From Faecalibacterium sp. HTF-F (lineage in GTDB: Bacteria > Bacillota > Clostridia > Oscillospirales > Ruminococcaceae), in contig NZ_CP094473.1 in assembly GCF_023347535.1 (NCBI RefSeq), positions 1,736,001 through 1,800,000 on the forward strand: a stretch of DNA of 64,000 nucleotides, in the 5' to 3' direction. The position numbers and the translations under genes were made by a program. The notes under the pieces were generated by a model that did not search any database, was not told where the DNA came from, and was given only the letters and a program-made list of their open reading frames with translations. Below, piece by piece: positions 1-7,321 of this stretch (position 1 is its first letter; each line of letters starts with the position of its first letter).

Positions 1-1164
1 CGCAAGGAATTTCCGGCTGTACTTCGTCGCCTTATACTGCTCAAAGACTGGACGGGTTTTGGCATACTGAACCGTTGCGGCCTTTAGCCCGGCATTGGTT
101 TTCATGGCCTGCTCCGTCTGCTTGACCTGTTCGGAAATAACATGGAAACGGTCTGCCGCCTCGGTGGCTTTCTTCGCCAACTGCTCATAATCGGTCAGGT
201 TATTGTCCTGTATATAGGCAAGAGCGGCGGCCATCTGCTTAATGTTAAATACCTTCGCCCAGCGTTCATATCCCGGCCCCTTACCGGCAGCCAGCTTTGC
301 TTGAATATCCACCGCCAGACTGATTTTCCGCTCCGAGTGCCCGGGGCGTTTTTCTTTGCCCTCAATGGCGGCCAAAACATCTTGCAAGTCGTAGCCGTCC
401 CCCAGCGTGGAGGCACGCAGACGGGTGAAGCGTTCCTGCCCTTGCCCGGTCAGCCGGAAACTGATACCGCCGCCCCGAACCTTCTTGACTTCATATCCGG
501 CCCGTTTCATCAGGGCAAGAAATTCATCCAGATCGGCGGGGCGCTCGGCCAGTGCGGTATCAATGGCAAGGCGCAGTCGGTCCTGATAGGAAAGCGGCCC
601 TTTCCGGTCTTTCTGCCACTCCCCATAGTTCCGATACTTGCCCTTGCTCCGGGGCTTCGGGTTCTCCACAATGGACAGCCCGTTTTCAAGACACAGCCTG
701 TCAGAGAGCCGACGGAGGGCAAAGCTGGAACCCCAAAAGTTTCGGAATTTCCGGGTACAGTCAAGGATGGTGGAGTTGTAATAAATGTGACAATGGATGT
801 GCTGCTTGTCAGTATGCGTGGTAACGATAAATGCGTGCCGCCCCTTTGTCCAGCGCATAGCCAGCTCATAGCCGATACGGTTCGCCTCCTTCGGGGTGAT
901 CTCACCCGGATAGAAGGATTGTCGTATCTGATAGCACAGCACATCATTTTCTTTTTTCTGTTCTCGGCCCGTCATAGCGGCATAGCTGGCCTTTGCCAAA
1001 AGGAACTCGTCTGCCACGGTGGCCGGATCACATTCATAAGCGGAGATATACTTTCCGCTTTCTGTTTTCTCCGGGTCCTTGCCATAGTCCAGACAATCCC
1101 GGATTGCCTCGGCAATCGTTTCGCCTTCGCCCGCATGGCGCTGCAACAAAGTTGTGGTAGCCAG
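1..1164 (-). CDS. ICE relaxase (MobA/MobL, VirD2-like), C-terminus outside window
   Basis: Relaxase that would nick the ICE at oriT and pilot the single strand into the recipient. The frame is open from the window edge to about 1164, so the C-terminus is missing. The N-terminal half carries the histidine cluster HIHCH (residues about 122-126 counted from the CTG) and the motif NRIGYELAMRWTKGRHAF typical of Tn1549-family relaxases. A long charged helical region follows (GPGYERWAKVFNIKQMAA, then coiled-coil-like sequence). No ATG fits: the codon aligned with the usual family start M-A-T-T is CTG, 8 nt after a perfect AGGAGG. An out-of-frame ATG lies just upstream, so a non-AUG start or a small start-region mutation is possible. 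Family is secure; the start is not. Confidence 0.88.
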   Translation of the reverse strand, partial: MATTTLLQRHAGEGETIAEAIRDCLDYGKDPEKTESGKYISAYECDPATVADEFLLAKASYAAMTGREQKKENDVLCYQIRQSFYPGEITPKEANRIGYELAMRWTKGRHAFIVTTHTDKQHIHCHIYYNSTILDCTRKFRNFWGSSFALRRLSDRLCLENGLSIVENPKPRSKGKYRNYGEWQKDRKGPLSYQDRLRLAIDTALAERPADLDEFLALMKRAGYEVKKVRGGGISFRLTGQGQERFTRLRASTLGDGYDLQDVLAAIEGKEKRPGHSERKISLAVDIQAKLAAGKGPGYERWAKVFNIKQMAAALAYIQDNNLTDYEQLAKKATEAADRFHVISEQVKQTEQAMKTNAGLKAATVQYAKTRPVFEQYKATKYSRKFLA

Positions 1165-1175
1165 AAATCATCCCT

Positions 1176-1216
1176 CCTTTCCATGAGAAAGGGGCGGCCT
1201 ATTCAGACCGCCCCGA
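1176..1216 (-). promoter_or_regulatory. GC hairpin ahead of relaxase start
   Basis: In the transcript, a stem GGGGCGG/CCGCCCC with a short AT loop lies between palindrome copy 1 and the relaxase ribosome binding site, followed by a short pyrimidine run. It could attenuate relaxase expression. No function is shown. Confidence 0.4.
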
Positions 1217-1239
1217 CTTCGGGCCAACATGGCCCGAGG
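1217..1239. repeat. ICE palindrome copy 1
   Basis: Dyad lying 4 nt after the stop of the small membrane gene (1244) and 53 nt before the relaxase start. One arm has CTC in place of TTC. Confidence 0.9.
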
Positions 1240-1243
1240 TTGT

Positions 1244-1534
1244 TTAACTTGCCAGAAACCGGTACAGAGCGGATTTGCCTCCATCCAGCGCCCAAAGAAG
1301 GGAGCCCGCCGCCGCTTGCAGTCCATACGGCGAAAGAAGGAAGGCAAGAAACAGAAATACAATCCCGCCTATGGGCGTCGGCGTGAAAAAGAGAGCGACA
1401 CCCAGCACCGCCAGGATCACAGAGGCAATCGTCAGCAGGACGGCACAAATCTCAAACAGAAACACCAGCAGAGCCGCCAGAAGGGACAGCGCCAAAGCAA
1501 AGGGAGCAACCAATATTTTCAGCAGTATCTTCAT
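1244..1534 (-). CDS. small membrane protein, CD1845 type
   Basis: Protein of 96 aa with two long hydrophobic stretches: residues about 5-50, very Leu/Ala/Val rich, and about 55-75 around PIGGIVFLFLAFLLSPYG. The tail (LLWALDGGKSALYRFLAS) is amphipathic. Small membrane proteins like this sit next to the relaxase gene in many Clostridia conjugative transposons and are usually named after CD1845; their role is unknown to me. The ATG at 1534 is chosen because AAAGGAGG lies 8 nt upstream; a TTG two codons earlier is too close to it. The gene lies between relaxase and mobC, where the opposite-strand HNH gene now interrupts the run. Confidence 0.75.
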   Translation of the reverse strand: MKILLKILVAPFALALSLLAALLVFLFEICAVLLTIASVILAVLGVALFFTPTPIGGIVFLFLAFLLSPYGLQAAAGSLLWALDGGKSALYRFLAS

Positions 1535-1631
1535 CTTCAAAACCTCCTTTATCTATCCTTTCTACCTCTATTTTATCATGCCTGCCCGGGGACATAAATG
1601 TTGCGAAAGATTAGTAAATCCTGTCCTAAAA

Positions 1632-1654
1632 CTTCGGGTCATGCTGGCCCGAAG
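1632..1654. repeat. ICE palindrome copy 2
   Basis: Copy between the CD1845-type gene and the HNH gene, just upstream of the HNH promoter's -35 region. It probably followed mobC before the HNH gene was inserted. Confidence 0.9.
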
Positions 1655-1659
1655 CTTGA

Positions 1660-1688
1660 TGGTTTTATCTAAAAAGTTATGATATAAT
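1660..1688 (+). promoter_or_regulatory. promoter of the HNH cargo gene
   Basis: TGGTTT, 17-bp spacer, TATAAT. The -10 is perfect and the -35 is weak. Palindrome copy 2 ends 5 bp before the -35, so a protein binding it could affect this promoter. Confidence 0.55.
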
Positions 1689-1722
1689 GAAATCAATATT
1701 TTGGTTAGACGAGGTGATGAAC

Positions 1723-2550
1723 ATGGGGAACAGCAGAGACGACTTTACTTCAGCAACAAAGGAATTACTGGCAAATCGGGTTGGTAGAAGATGTAGTAAT
1801 CCTGCTTGCCGAAAGTTGACTTGTGGGGCAAATACCAATCCTGAAAAAATTACAAATATAGGGGTAGCAGCTCATATCTGTGCAGCGGCTCAAGGCGGTC
1901 CACGCTATGACGATTCTATGACACCCGAAGAAAGAAAGTCGTTTGAAAATGGAATTTGGTTATGCCAGTCTTGTTCTAAATTGATTGATACGGATATTAC
2001 TCGTTATCCTAAAGAACTGCTACAAAGTTGGAAGCAGCTTGCAGAACAGACAGCAATTTTGGAAGTCGAAACTACTTCTTCCACACCTGCCTTTGAAAAA
2101 GATAAAGAGCTTGTCCAATTTTATTTGGAGTGCTTTAATCGTCCAGCCTTTCAAGATGACATTTATCAAGAAGGTCGAATGGAGGATTTTGATAAAGCGA
2201 TTGAAGATACGCTGATTGCCTTGAATACAGGGGTACTAAGAACTCGTGATGGCTCCATATTAAAACAGGCTGATGGAAAATCTTCTGTCCAAAACTCTTT
2301 ATGGAGAGAAAAACTCTATACTATCACTGATATGCTAACAGCAATTCGCAGACGATTGAAAATAGCCAAAAAGGAAAAAGCCTATTCGACATATGGCACA
2401 GGCGAAGATGTCGCTTATTGTTTCTATGATCGTGAGCTTGCTGAATGGCTTAATTCTACACGAGAAGAAATACTAAAAATTCTATCGTCTATTTGTAAAG
2501 AGGCTGGACTTCGGGAATTACATTTTCGGAAACATAGATATAGATGGTAA
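1723..2550 (+). CDS. HNH-family nuclease-like cargo protein, probable defence gene
   Basis: Protein of 275 aa. Residues 24-90 form a zinc-ribbon HNH domain: C24/C29, the AAH motif with H51, then GGPRYDDSMTPEERKSFENGIWLC with N76 and the C81/C84 pair. The same HNH type occurs at the N-terminus of anti-phage effectors such as CBASS Cap5. No SAVED domain follows here. Residues about 105-275 are helical, with ECFNRPAF and ALNTGVLRTRDG, which I cannot assign. The start is ATG 1723, with GAGGTG 6 nt upstream; ATG 1717 is an alternative. The gene is AT-rich, on the opposite strand to all conjugation genes, and has its own promoter and terminator, which marks it as acquired cargo. The defence role is inference. 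Confidence 0.7.
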   Translation: MGNSRDDFTSATKELLANRVGRRCSNPACRKLTCGANTNPEKITNIGVAAHICAAAQGGPRYDDSMTPEERKSFENGIWLCQSCSKLIDTDITRYPKELLQSWKQLAEQTAILEVETTSSTPAFEKDKELVQFYLECFNRPAFQDDIYQEGRMEDFDKAIEDTLIALNTGVLRTRDGSILKQADGKSSVQNSLWREKLYTITDMLTAIRRRLKIAKKEKAYSTYGTGEDVAYCFYDRELAEWLNSTREEILKILSSICKEAGLRELHFRKHRYRW

Positions 2551-2559
2551 AAAGAACAA

Positions 2560-2591
2560 GGCGGCAGGTCCCAACATCGGAACCTGCCGCC
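2560..2591. terminator. hairpin between convergent HNH gene and mobC
   Basis: Stem GGCGGCAGGT/ACCTGCCGCC with a 12-nt loop, placed between two convergent stops. There is no strong T-run, so termination strength is uncertain. Confidence 0.6.
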
Positions 2592-2597
2592 CTCGTC

Positions 2598-2939
2598 TTA
2601 CTTTGCCACCAGCTCGGAAAGCTCCCGCAACACCTTTGACACCTCGCCCCACAGCTTTTCATAGTCCCGCTTCAATCCGTCGATTTCCTCCGGGTACACG
2701 CCATAGGTGTGTGCGTGTACGGCGACCTGATTGAGATTGTTGGAACAGCGCCGTTGCAGAGAGATCAGCTCTTTTACGGGCGTAAGGTCGATGTGCAGGA
2801 TATACCCGTTCAGAGCCATTTTCCGTACATAAGCCCCGGCGTTGGAAATGCCCGCCTCGGTCATCCGCTCATGGATGGCCGCCAGCTCGTCCGGCGTTAC
2901 CATAACGTGCAGATGGACATTCCGCTTGCGGTTCTCCAT
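2598..2939 (-). CDS. mobC: MobC-like relaxosome accessory protein
   Basis: Protein of 113 aa that would bind oriT and help load the relaxase. It starts with MENRKRNVHLHVMVTPDELAAIHERM, a ribbon-helix-helix-like beta strand and helix. The MobC hallmark follows: YVRKMALNGYILHIDLTPVKE, then RRCSNNLNQVAVHAHTYGVYPEEI, matching the usual NNLNQ(I/V)A motif. Length is normal for MobC. Its ATG overlaps the stop of the preceding small gene (ATGA), so the two are probably translationally coupled. In other elements of this type mobC lies directly ahead of the small membrane protein and relaxase; here the HNH gene intervenes. Confidence 0.87.
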   Translation of the reverse strand: MENRKRNVHLHVMVTPDELAAIHERMTEAGISNAGAYVRKMALNGYILHIDLTPVKELISLQRRCSNNLNQVAVHAHTYGVYPEEIDGLKRDYEKLWGEVSKVLRELSELVAK

Positions 2940-3121
2940 CAGAGTTCCAGCTCCCGGCCTTTCCGGCGCTCTTTGGGCTCCTTTACCTTGTCCAGCGGCT
3001 TTGCGTCCAGCTCCGGGGGCGTGGGTTGGATGGGCGTGTTGTTGGGTACGCCGTCGATCATGTTGCAGTTCTGCTCTGTGGAGAGCTCGGCGGTTTTCAG
3101 ATAGTTGTCTTTTTCGTGCAT
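2939..3121 (-). CDS. short DUF4316-like protein
   Basis: Protein of 60 aa: DNYLKTAELSTEQNCNMIDG followed by a proline-rich segment and a basic, charged C-terminus. The N-terminal motif resembles DUF4316, which in some ICEs (from memory) is the C-terminal part of a longer protein including the domain encoded just upstream. It has a good ribosome site (AAAGGAGG) before ATG 3121 and overlaps mobC by ATGA. Function unknown. Confidence 0.6.
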   Translation of the reverse strand: MHEKDNYLKTAELSTEQNCNMIDGVPNNTPIQPTPPELDAKPLDKVKEPKERRKGRELEL

Positions 3122-3133
3122 GGCGATCCTCCT

Positions 3134-3724
3134 TTATCGTTCCTCATGGTTTTTATGGCTCCGCTTCTGGCCGGGCTCCTTCGGGGGTTCCTGCCCTCTG
3201 GTTCCATCTTTGAGCCGGGCGGTAATGGATGGGCGCACCCGGTCAGGATTGCCCGGTGCTGGTTTCAGCTCATAATCCTCTATCTGCTTTTCGGTCAGCG
3301 GCTTTGCGTAGGTCAGTTCGCCCCATGCCATCAGCCTGCCGTCTGCCACAGGACGCCGCCTGTCATCATCGTAGTTGACGATGGAAAGAGGCTGGTTATC
3401 CGGCGGCTTCGGGTAGGTGCCTATGTCCACGGGTCGCTGGGTGGAATAATAGCGGTAAACGCCCTCCGGTCCCAGCTCGGTATGCTTGACCGCCGCATGG
3501 TAAAGCTGCTGATAGTCGTCCACCCGGCGGTCAAAGTCCCTCTGCGCCCACGCCTGACTGGTTCCATAGCGGCCCCAGTAGTAATCCCGATGGCCGTTTT
3601 CCCCCTCGGTAAACTGCCAGGTCACAAAGGGGCTCGGTGCTCCCGGATTATGCCCCAGCGCAAAGCCGTGTCCGGTTTCAAAGGCGGCAGTTTTCAAAAT
3701 CACATATCCTTGTACGGTCTCCAA
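3134..3724 (-). CDS. conserved ICE protein, function unknown
   Basis: About 196 aa, soluble. The N-terminal half (ETVQGYVILKTAAFETGHGFALGHN, then PFVTWQFTE and RDYYWGRY) is a conserved block in Tn1549-like conjugation modules. The C-terminal half has LTYAKPLTEKQIEDYELKPAPGNP and a basic tail. In related elements this region can be fused to the DUF4316 segment found here as a separate downstream gene. The TTG at 3724 is chosen because AGGAGG lies 6 nt upstream; the frame continues into the palindrome, which would add an artificial MARG-type leader. No catalytic motif is recognised. Confidence 0.6.
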   Translation of the reverse strand: METVQGYVILKTAAFETGHGFALGHNPGAPSPFVTWQFTEGENGHRDYYWGRYGTSQAWAQRDFDRRVDDYQQLYHAAVKHTELGPEGVYRYYSTQRPVDIGTYPKPPDNQPLSIVNYDDDRRRPVADGRLMAWGELTYAKPLTEKQIEDYELKPAPGNPDRVRPSITARLKDGTRGQEPPKEPGQKRSHKNHEER

Positions 3725-3743
3725 GAGATCCCTCCTTTCTGTG

Positions 3744-3766
3744 CCTCGGGCCAATATGACCCGAAG
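3744..3766. repeat. ICE palindrome copy 3
   Basis: Ends 19 nt before the TTG start of the 3134-3724 gene. Two pairs are G-U wobbles in the transcript, so the RNA hairpin is preserved. Confidence 0.9.
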
Positions 3767-3855
3767 TGCTGGATGTTACGAAATAAGAGGGCAGACCGGG
3801 GAGGAATGTAATAAGATATTCCACCCCGGAAACACCCTCAAAAAAGCCCGGAATG

Positions 3856-4257
3856 TCAAGCCTTTGGAGGCGGCAAATCGTAACAGCCGCCCGGCCTTTT
3901 CTCCCGCATTTTCCTCATGCGTTCCCGGCTTTTCCGTCGGTTCCCTTCGGCCTTGCAGGCGTCGGAGCAGTAGGCTTGACGCCCCTCGGGCAGAAATGCC
4001 TTTCCGCAGACCGCACAGGCCCGCAGCTCCGGGGAGATGCCTTCCGTTGTCAGCGCCGCTTGAAGCTCCGGGTTAAGGGGCAGGACAGCCTCACGGAAGT
4101 AACGGCAGTACGCCCCTGTCCAGCACTTGTGCAGCATATAGCAGGCACAGTCAAGAGGAAGGCACAGGCCGCTTTCCCGGTCATAGTTGGCGCACATCCC
4201 CATGACAAGAGAACGGATTTTCTTCTTCTCGTCACGGGTCAGCTCCCGGGCGTCCAT
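3856..4257 (-). CDS. cysteine-rich VLP-domain protein
   Basis: Protein of 133 aa. The first part (LTRDEKKKIRSLVMGMCANYDRESGLCLPLDCACYMLHKCWTGAYCRYF) is the Cys-rich VLP type found in Firmicute conjugative elements. A second zinc-finger-like unit follows: CAVCGKAFLPEGRQAYCSDACK. The tail is Arg/Lys rich, suggesting nucleic-acid binding. ATG 4257 directly follows the stop of the upstream gene with no ribosome site of its own, so it is probably read by translational coupling. Role in conjugation unknown. Confidence 0.7.
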   Translation of the reverse strand: MDARELTRDEKKKIRSLVMGMCANYDRESGLCLPLDCACYMLHKCWTGAYCRYFREAVLPLNPELQAALTTEGISPELRACAVCGKAFLPEGRQAYCSDACKAEGNRRKSRERMRKMREKRPGGCYDLPPPKA

Positions 4258-4449
4258 TTAAGACTTCGGGCCACGATGGCCCGAAGGGCGGGGCTCCACG
4301 ATCAGCGCCCGGAACTTCTTCCGGCACTGTTTTTTCTTTCCTTTGCACTCCTTGTAGTAACGGCATCCCTTACAAGGGTCGTCATTGTTCCAGCCGGGGT
4401 GCGGTACTTCCTTCATCATTCGTTCAAAAGGGCTGCTTGTAAAATTCAT
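4258..4449 (-). CDS. small Cys-rich protein ending inside a palindrome
   Basis: Protein of 63 aa with a zinc-finger-like core CKGCRYYKECKGKKKQCRKKF. The last nine residues, PSGHRGPKS, are encoded by palindrome copy 4, and the stop follows it directly. ATG 4449 is preferred (GAGGA 6 nt upstream). The gene overlaps its upstream neighbour's stop and abuts the VLP gene. Function unknown; zinc binding is inferred from the cysteine pattern. Confidence 0.6.
   Translation of the reverse strand: MNFTSSPFERMMKEVPHPGWNNDDPCKGCRYYKECKGKKKQCRKKFRALIVEPRPSGHRGPKS
4264..4286. repeat. ICE palindrome copy 4 (coding)
   Basis: Perfect 10-bp arms. It encodes the C-terminal SGHRGPK of the 4258-4449 gene and lies 6 nt from the VLP-gene start. 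Confidence 0.9.
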
Positions 4450-4451
4450 TC

Positions 4452-5099
4452 TCATTCCTCCGTATCTTCCTCCCACGGCGGGGTATCTTCGTCATCGGGT
4501 TCCTCTGCGATCTCCTCCAGCTCCCCGTCCTCATATTCGCAGTAATCATCTTCCAAATCCGGGGCCTCATGCTTCGGCTTGTAAATCTTGAAATAGTAAC
4601 CAATCCCACCGCCGGCCAACACCACCGCACCGATCAGGAGCAGAGAGAGAAGGGGGCTGTCCTTTTTCTCCGGCTTGGGTTCCGGTACTTCCTCCACCGG
4701 TTCGGTGGGCTTTGGCTCTGGCTCAGGGGTCACTTCTTTGGGCGGTTCCTTACCCTGTTCAGCAAGAGGCAGAAGGTCGTCTGTGGTAACGGTATTGAGA
4801 AAATAGACGTTCTCGCTGGTTTTCTGTTTGTCGATCACCAGATAAAACACGCTCTCGTCTGCTGTGGTGATGGTGTAGAACTCCTTTCCATCCTCGTCGG
4901 TGGCGTTGTCCACCACGGTTCCCGTCCCGTCCGGGGTAAAGGGGTTCTGGGTTTCCGGCTCTGCTTCGGTTTCTGCCGGGGAGGGAGCTGTCTCCGGCTG
5001 CGGCTCGCTGCTCTGTGCATAAGCCGGGACTGTAAAGATCAGGCAACACAAAAGGCTGGCAGCCATCGCCGCCAGCCTGCGAAATTTAGTTTTCTTCAT
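4452..5099 (-). CDS. DUF4366-type surface protein of the conjugation module
   Basis: Protein of 215 aa. It has a signal peptide (MKKTKFRRLAAMAASLLCCLIFTVPAYAQ). A small domain follows (about residues 55-110: GTVVDNATDEDGKEFYTITTADESVFYLVIDKQ and NVYFLNTV). Then come a Pro/Glu/Lys-rich spacer, one transmembrane helix (LLSLLLIGAVVLAGGGIGYYF) and a very acidic cytoplasmic tail (DLEDDYCEYEDGELEE). This layout is typical of DUF4366 proteins of Gram-positive ICEs. ATG 5099 overlaps the end of the DUF4315 gene by 14 nt. Probably a membrane-anchored extracellular part of the transfer apparatus; role not known. Confidence 0.78.
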   Translation of the reverse strand: MKKTKFRRLAAMAASLLCCLIFTVPAYAQSSEPQPETAPSPAETEAEPETQNPFTPDGTGTVVDNATDEDGKEFYTITTADESVFYLVIDKQKTSENVYFLNTVTTDDLLPLAEQGKEPPKEVTPEPEPKPTEPVEEVPEPKPEKKDSPLLSLLLIGAVVLAGGGIGYYFKIYKPKHEAPDLEDDYCEYEDGELEEIAEEPDDEDTPPWEEDTEE

Positions 5100-5352
5100 G
5101 GGCCGTGTCCTCCTTTTCGGGTGCCTCCGGCTTCGGGTCAGTATGGCCCGAAGCGGTAAGGCTGTTTTTGGGGTCATTCAGAAAAGCCATAAGCTGGGCG
5201 GGCGTCAGTTTGAGGGAGCGCACCGCCTGCACGATCTGGCTGTTTTCTTCCTCCTGTTTCTGCTTTTCCAGCTCCCGGATTTTGGCCTGCCATTCGGCGG
5301 CCTTCTCCCGGGCTTTTTCCAGTTCCTTATCGAGCTTGTCGATTTTGTTCAT
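5086..5352 (-). CDS. DUF4315 coiled-coil protein
   Basis: Protein of 88 aa. MNKIDKLDKELEKAREKAAEWQAKIRELEKQKQEEEN is an obvious coiled coil, followed by IVQAVRSLKLTPAQLMAFL, a signature of DUF4315 proteins in Tn1549-like modules. The C-terminus (ASGHTDPKPEAPEKED) is written by palindrome copy 5. ATG 5352 follows GGAAAGGAG. It sits between the NlpC/P60 gene and DUF4366, its usual place. Likely a small structural or regulatory partner of the transfer machine. Confidence 0.8.
   Translation of the reverse strand: MNKIDKLDKELEKAREKAAEWQAKIRELEKQKQEEENSQIVQAVRSLKLTPAQLMAFLNDPKNSLTASGHTDPKPEAPEKEDTAHEEN
5131..5153. repeat. ICE palindrome copy 5 (coding)
   Basis: Inside the 3' end of the DUF4315 gene (encodes SGHTDPK) and 31 nt before the DUF4366 start. 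One C/A mismatch in the transcript stem. Confidence 0.88.
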
Positions 5353-5374
5353 GCAAGGACTCCTTTCCTCTGGC

Positions 5375-7273
5375 TCACAAACGCCCGAAGGCATAGAAAT
5401 GTGTCTGCCAGTAGCTTGAATTGATGTTTGCGTATTGGATGGGCGAACCACAATGGAGCATCATCCCGTCGCCCACATAAATCCCCACATGGGATACAGG
5501 GCCGGGGCTGTCATAGGTTCCCGTGAAAAAGATAATGTCGCCGGGCTTTGCCTCGGAGGGAGAAATGATAGCACACTGGTTGTAAATGCCCTGCGCCGTG
5601 GTACGGGGCAGGTTGTGGACGCCGCTGGCCGTGTACACCCAGCAGACAAAGCCCGAACAGTCAAAGGAGGTGGACGGGCTGGAGCCGCCCCACACATAGG
5701 GCCAGCCGATGTACTTTGTGGCTTCTTCCATGAGCGCCGCAAAAGCCGGGTCATCCAGCGCCTCGCCGGGTATCTCATAGCTGGGGCCGGTATCTTCGCC
5801 ACCGTTGTAAATCCCTTCCCACAGATAGGGTTTGTTGCCTTTGAGCTGCTGCATAACGGTGTAGATTTCCCGCTGCTGTTCGTTAAGCCTCGGCAGGATC
5901 ACGGCAGGCAGCGTCTTGTTTGTGAGGGTCACATTGAGAATGTAATACTCATAGGGAACTTCCTCGGTGGTGGTTTCCCCGGTCTCCGGGTCGGTGCTGG
6001 TTTCGGTGCGGTAGCGTATCTCGACTTCCTCCGTCAAGGTCAGTTCATACTGTGCCTCGAAAATCTCCCGCAGCTCGTCCTGCACCTGTTCACGGAAATA
6101 CACATGGTACTTTGCCGAGAGATAGGACGCCAGCTCATAGGGGTTATGGCCGATCTCGTCCACGGAATAGCGGTACTCGTCATAGCCGGGATGGGTGCTT
6201 TCGATGTTCGCTACCGTCTGCGCCAGCTCGTTTTCCAGCGCTGTGTAGTCCTCGTCCACCCCCAGCAGGTCCGTATCCTCCGAGGCGTAGGAGGTGCCGG
6301 ATAACACATTGGCGAGGCCGCTGCCAAGCGTGGGGAAGATGGAACTTACCGCCGACACAAGAAAACAGAGCAGCAACAGCAGGAGCAGGACCAGCACCGC
6401 CACGGGATGACGGGTCACAAACTGCGCCGCCCGACGGGTCGCAGTTCCCGAAGCGGCAGCGGTTTTCTTTGCGGCCTTTGCGCCCTGTTTTGCAGCCGCC
6501 TTTGCTTCTTTGGAATACCGGCGTTTCAGTTTCCATTTCTGCTGCGCACGGGAAAGCGGATTGCTGGCAAGCTCCGGGTGATCGGAGGCCATCTTTTGAA
6601 AATCCACATTGGCCCGGGCTTTTATGTCCTTCCGTTCCCACTTTGCCACCTTCCGGGCCGGGTGTTCCCGGTATCTCCGTTTGGCATACCGGGTCAGTTT
6701 CCGGGCTCCGGCCTCGGCCACAAGTTCCGACTTATGGGCTCCTTCCACACCCACATTTTCATGCTCAACTTCGTGGATTTTGTTGTGGAGATAAAACCAT
6801 GCTTCGGTGCGGGCTCCCCGGACTGCCTTTTTTGCAAGCCCCGGCGGCTTCTTCGCTGCCCGTTTTGCCTCGGTCTTGTCCAGTTTCTCCCGGGCCTTTC
6901 CCAGCTTTTCCCCGGCGTGTTCCGCTTTTGCCTGTGCTTTCTGGTACTTGTCCTTTTTGCTCCCGGCCTTCTCGGCGGAGCCCTCCGGCTCCTGTGCCTT
7001 GCCGGTATCCTGCGGCCCGCCCGCTTCATCTTCCTGCCTCATGCGGTCAGAGGGACGGCTTTTCCGGCTGTCCTCTTGAAACTTGCCGCTTTTGGACTTC
7101 GGGCCATCATGGCCCGAAGGACTGTCCTGCCCGGTATCCTCGTTCTTAAACCGCAGGCGTCGGGATGGTGCGGGGGAAGGCCCTTCCCGTTCAGCCGGTC
7201 CGGGGCGATTGCTCCCGGTATCCTCCGTCGGCCCCGGCCTTTGAAAATTCCGTTTATCCGGTTTCTTTCCGAT
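5375..7273 (-). CDS. NlpC/P60 peptidase of the conjugation machine (CD1108-like)
   Basis: About 632 aa. A long basic, Ala/Lys-rich cytoplasmic region (residues about 1-290) precedes one transmembrane helix (PVAVLVLLLLLLLCFLVSAV). An extracellular stalk domain follows. At the C-terminus is an NlpC/P60 domain with catalytic Cys in FDCSGFVCWVY and His in VSHVGIYVGDGMMLHC. It would open peptidoglycan at the transfer channel, the VirB1/Tgl role. Coding continues beyond ATG 7042 to an AGGAGG site at 7282-7286. The only codon at proper spacing (8 nt) is ATC 7273, so either AUC is used or the start lies elsewhere. Palindrome copy 6 is inside the reading frame. Confidence 0.82.
   Translation of the reverse strand: MGKKPDKRNFQRPGPTEDTGSNRPGPAEREGPSPAPSRRLRFKNEDTGQDSPSGHDGPKSKSGKFQEDSRKSRPSDRMRQEDEAGGPQDTGKAQEPEGSAEKAGSKKDKYQKAQAKAEHAGEKLGKAREKLDKTEAKRAAKKPPGLAKKAVRGARTEAWFYLHNKIHEVEHENVGVEGAHKSELVAEAGARKLTRYAKRRYREHPARKVAKWERKDIKARANVDFQKMASDHPELASNPLSRAQQKWKLKRRYSKEAKAAAKQGAKAAKKTAAASGTATRRAAQFVTRHPVAVLVLLLLLLLCFLVSAVSSIFPTLGSGLANVLSGTSYASEDTDLLGVDEDYTALENELAQTVANIESTHPGYDEYRYSVDEIGHNPYELASYLSAKYHVYFREQVQDELREIFEAQYELTLTEEVEIRYRTETSTDPETGETTTEEVPYEYYILNVTLTNKTLPAVILPRLNEQQREIYTVMQQLKGNKPYLWEGIYNGGEDTGPSYEIPGEALDDPAFAALMEEATKYIGWPYVWGGSSPSTSFDCSGFVCWVYTASGVHNLPRTTAQGIYNQCAIISPSEAKPGDIIFFTGTYDSPGPVSHVGIYVGDGMMLHCGSPIQYANINSSYWQTHFYAFGRL
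7097..7119. repeat. ICE palindrome copy 6 (coding)
   Basis: Perfect copy lying within the upstream part of the NlpC/P60 frame, encoding SGHDGPK. Confidence 0.88.
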
Positions 7274-7294
7274 GATGTATCCCTCCTTTCCAAA

Positions 7295-7317
7295 CCTCGG
7301 GCCATCATGGCCCGAAG
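7295..7317. repeat. ICE palindrome copy 7
   Basis: Lies 4 nt after the VirB4 stop and about 21 nt before the NlpC/P60 start. Confidence 0.92.
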
Positions 7318-7321
7318 TGCG

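Noticed and set aside
142..1386. 414-codon plus-strand open frame
   Set aside because: Antisense to the ICE relaxase, whose histidine motif and family pattern are clear.
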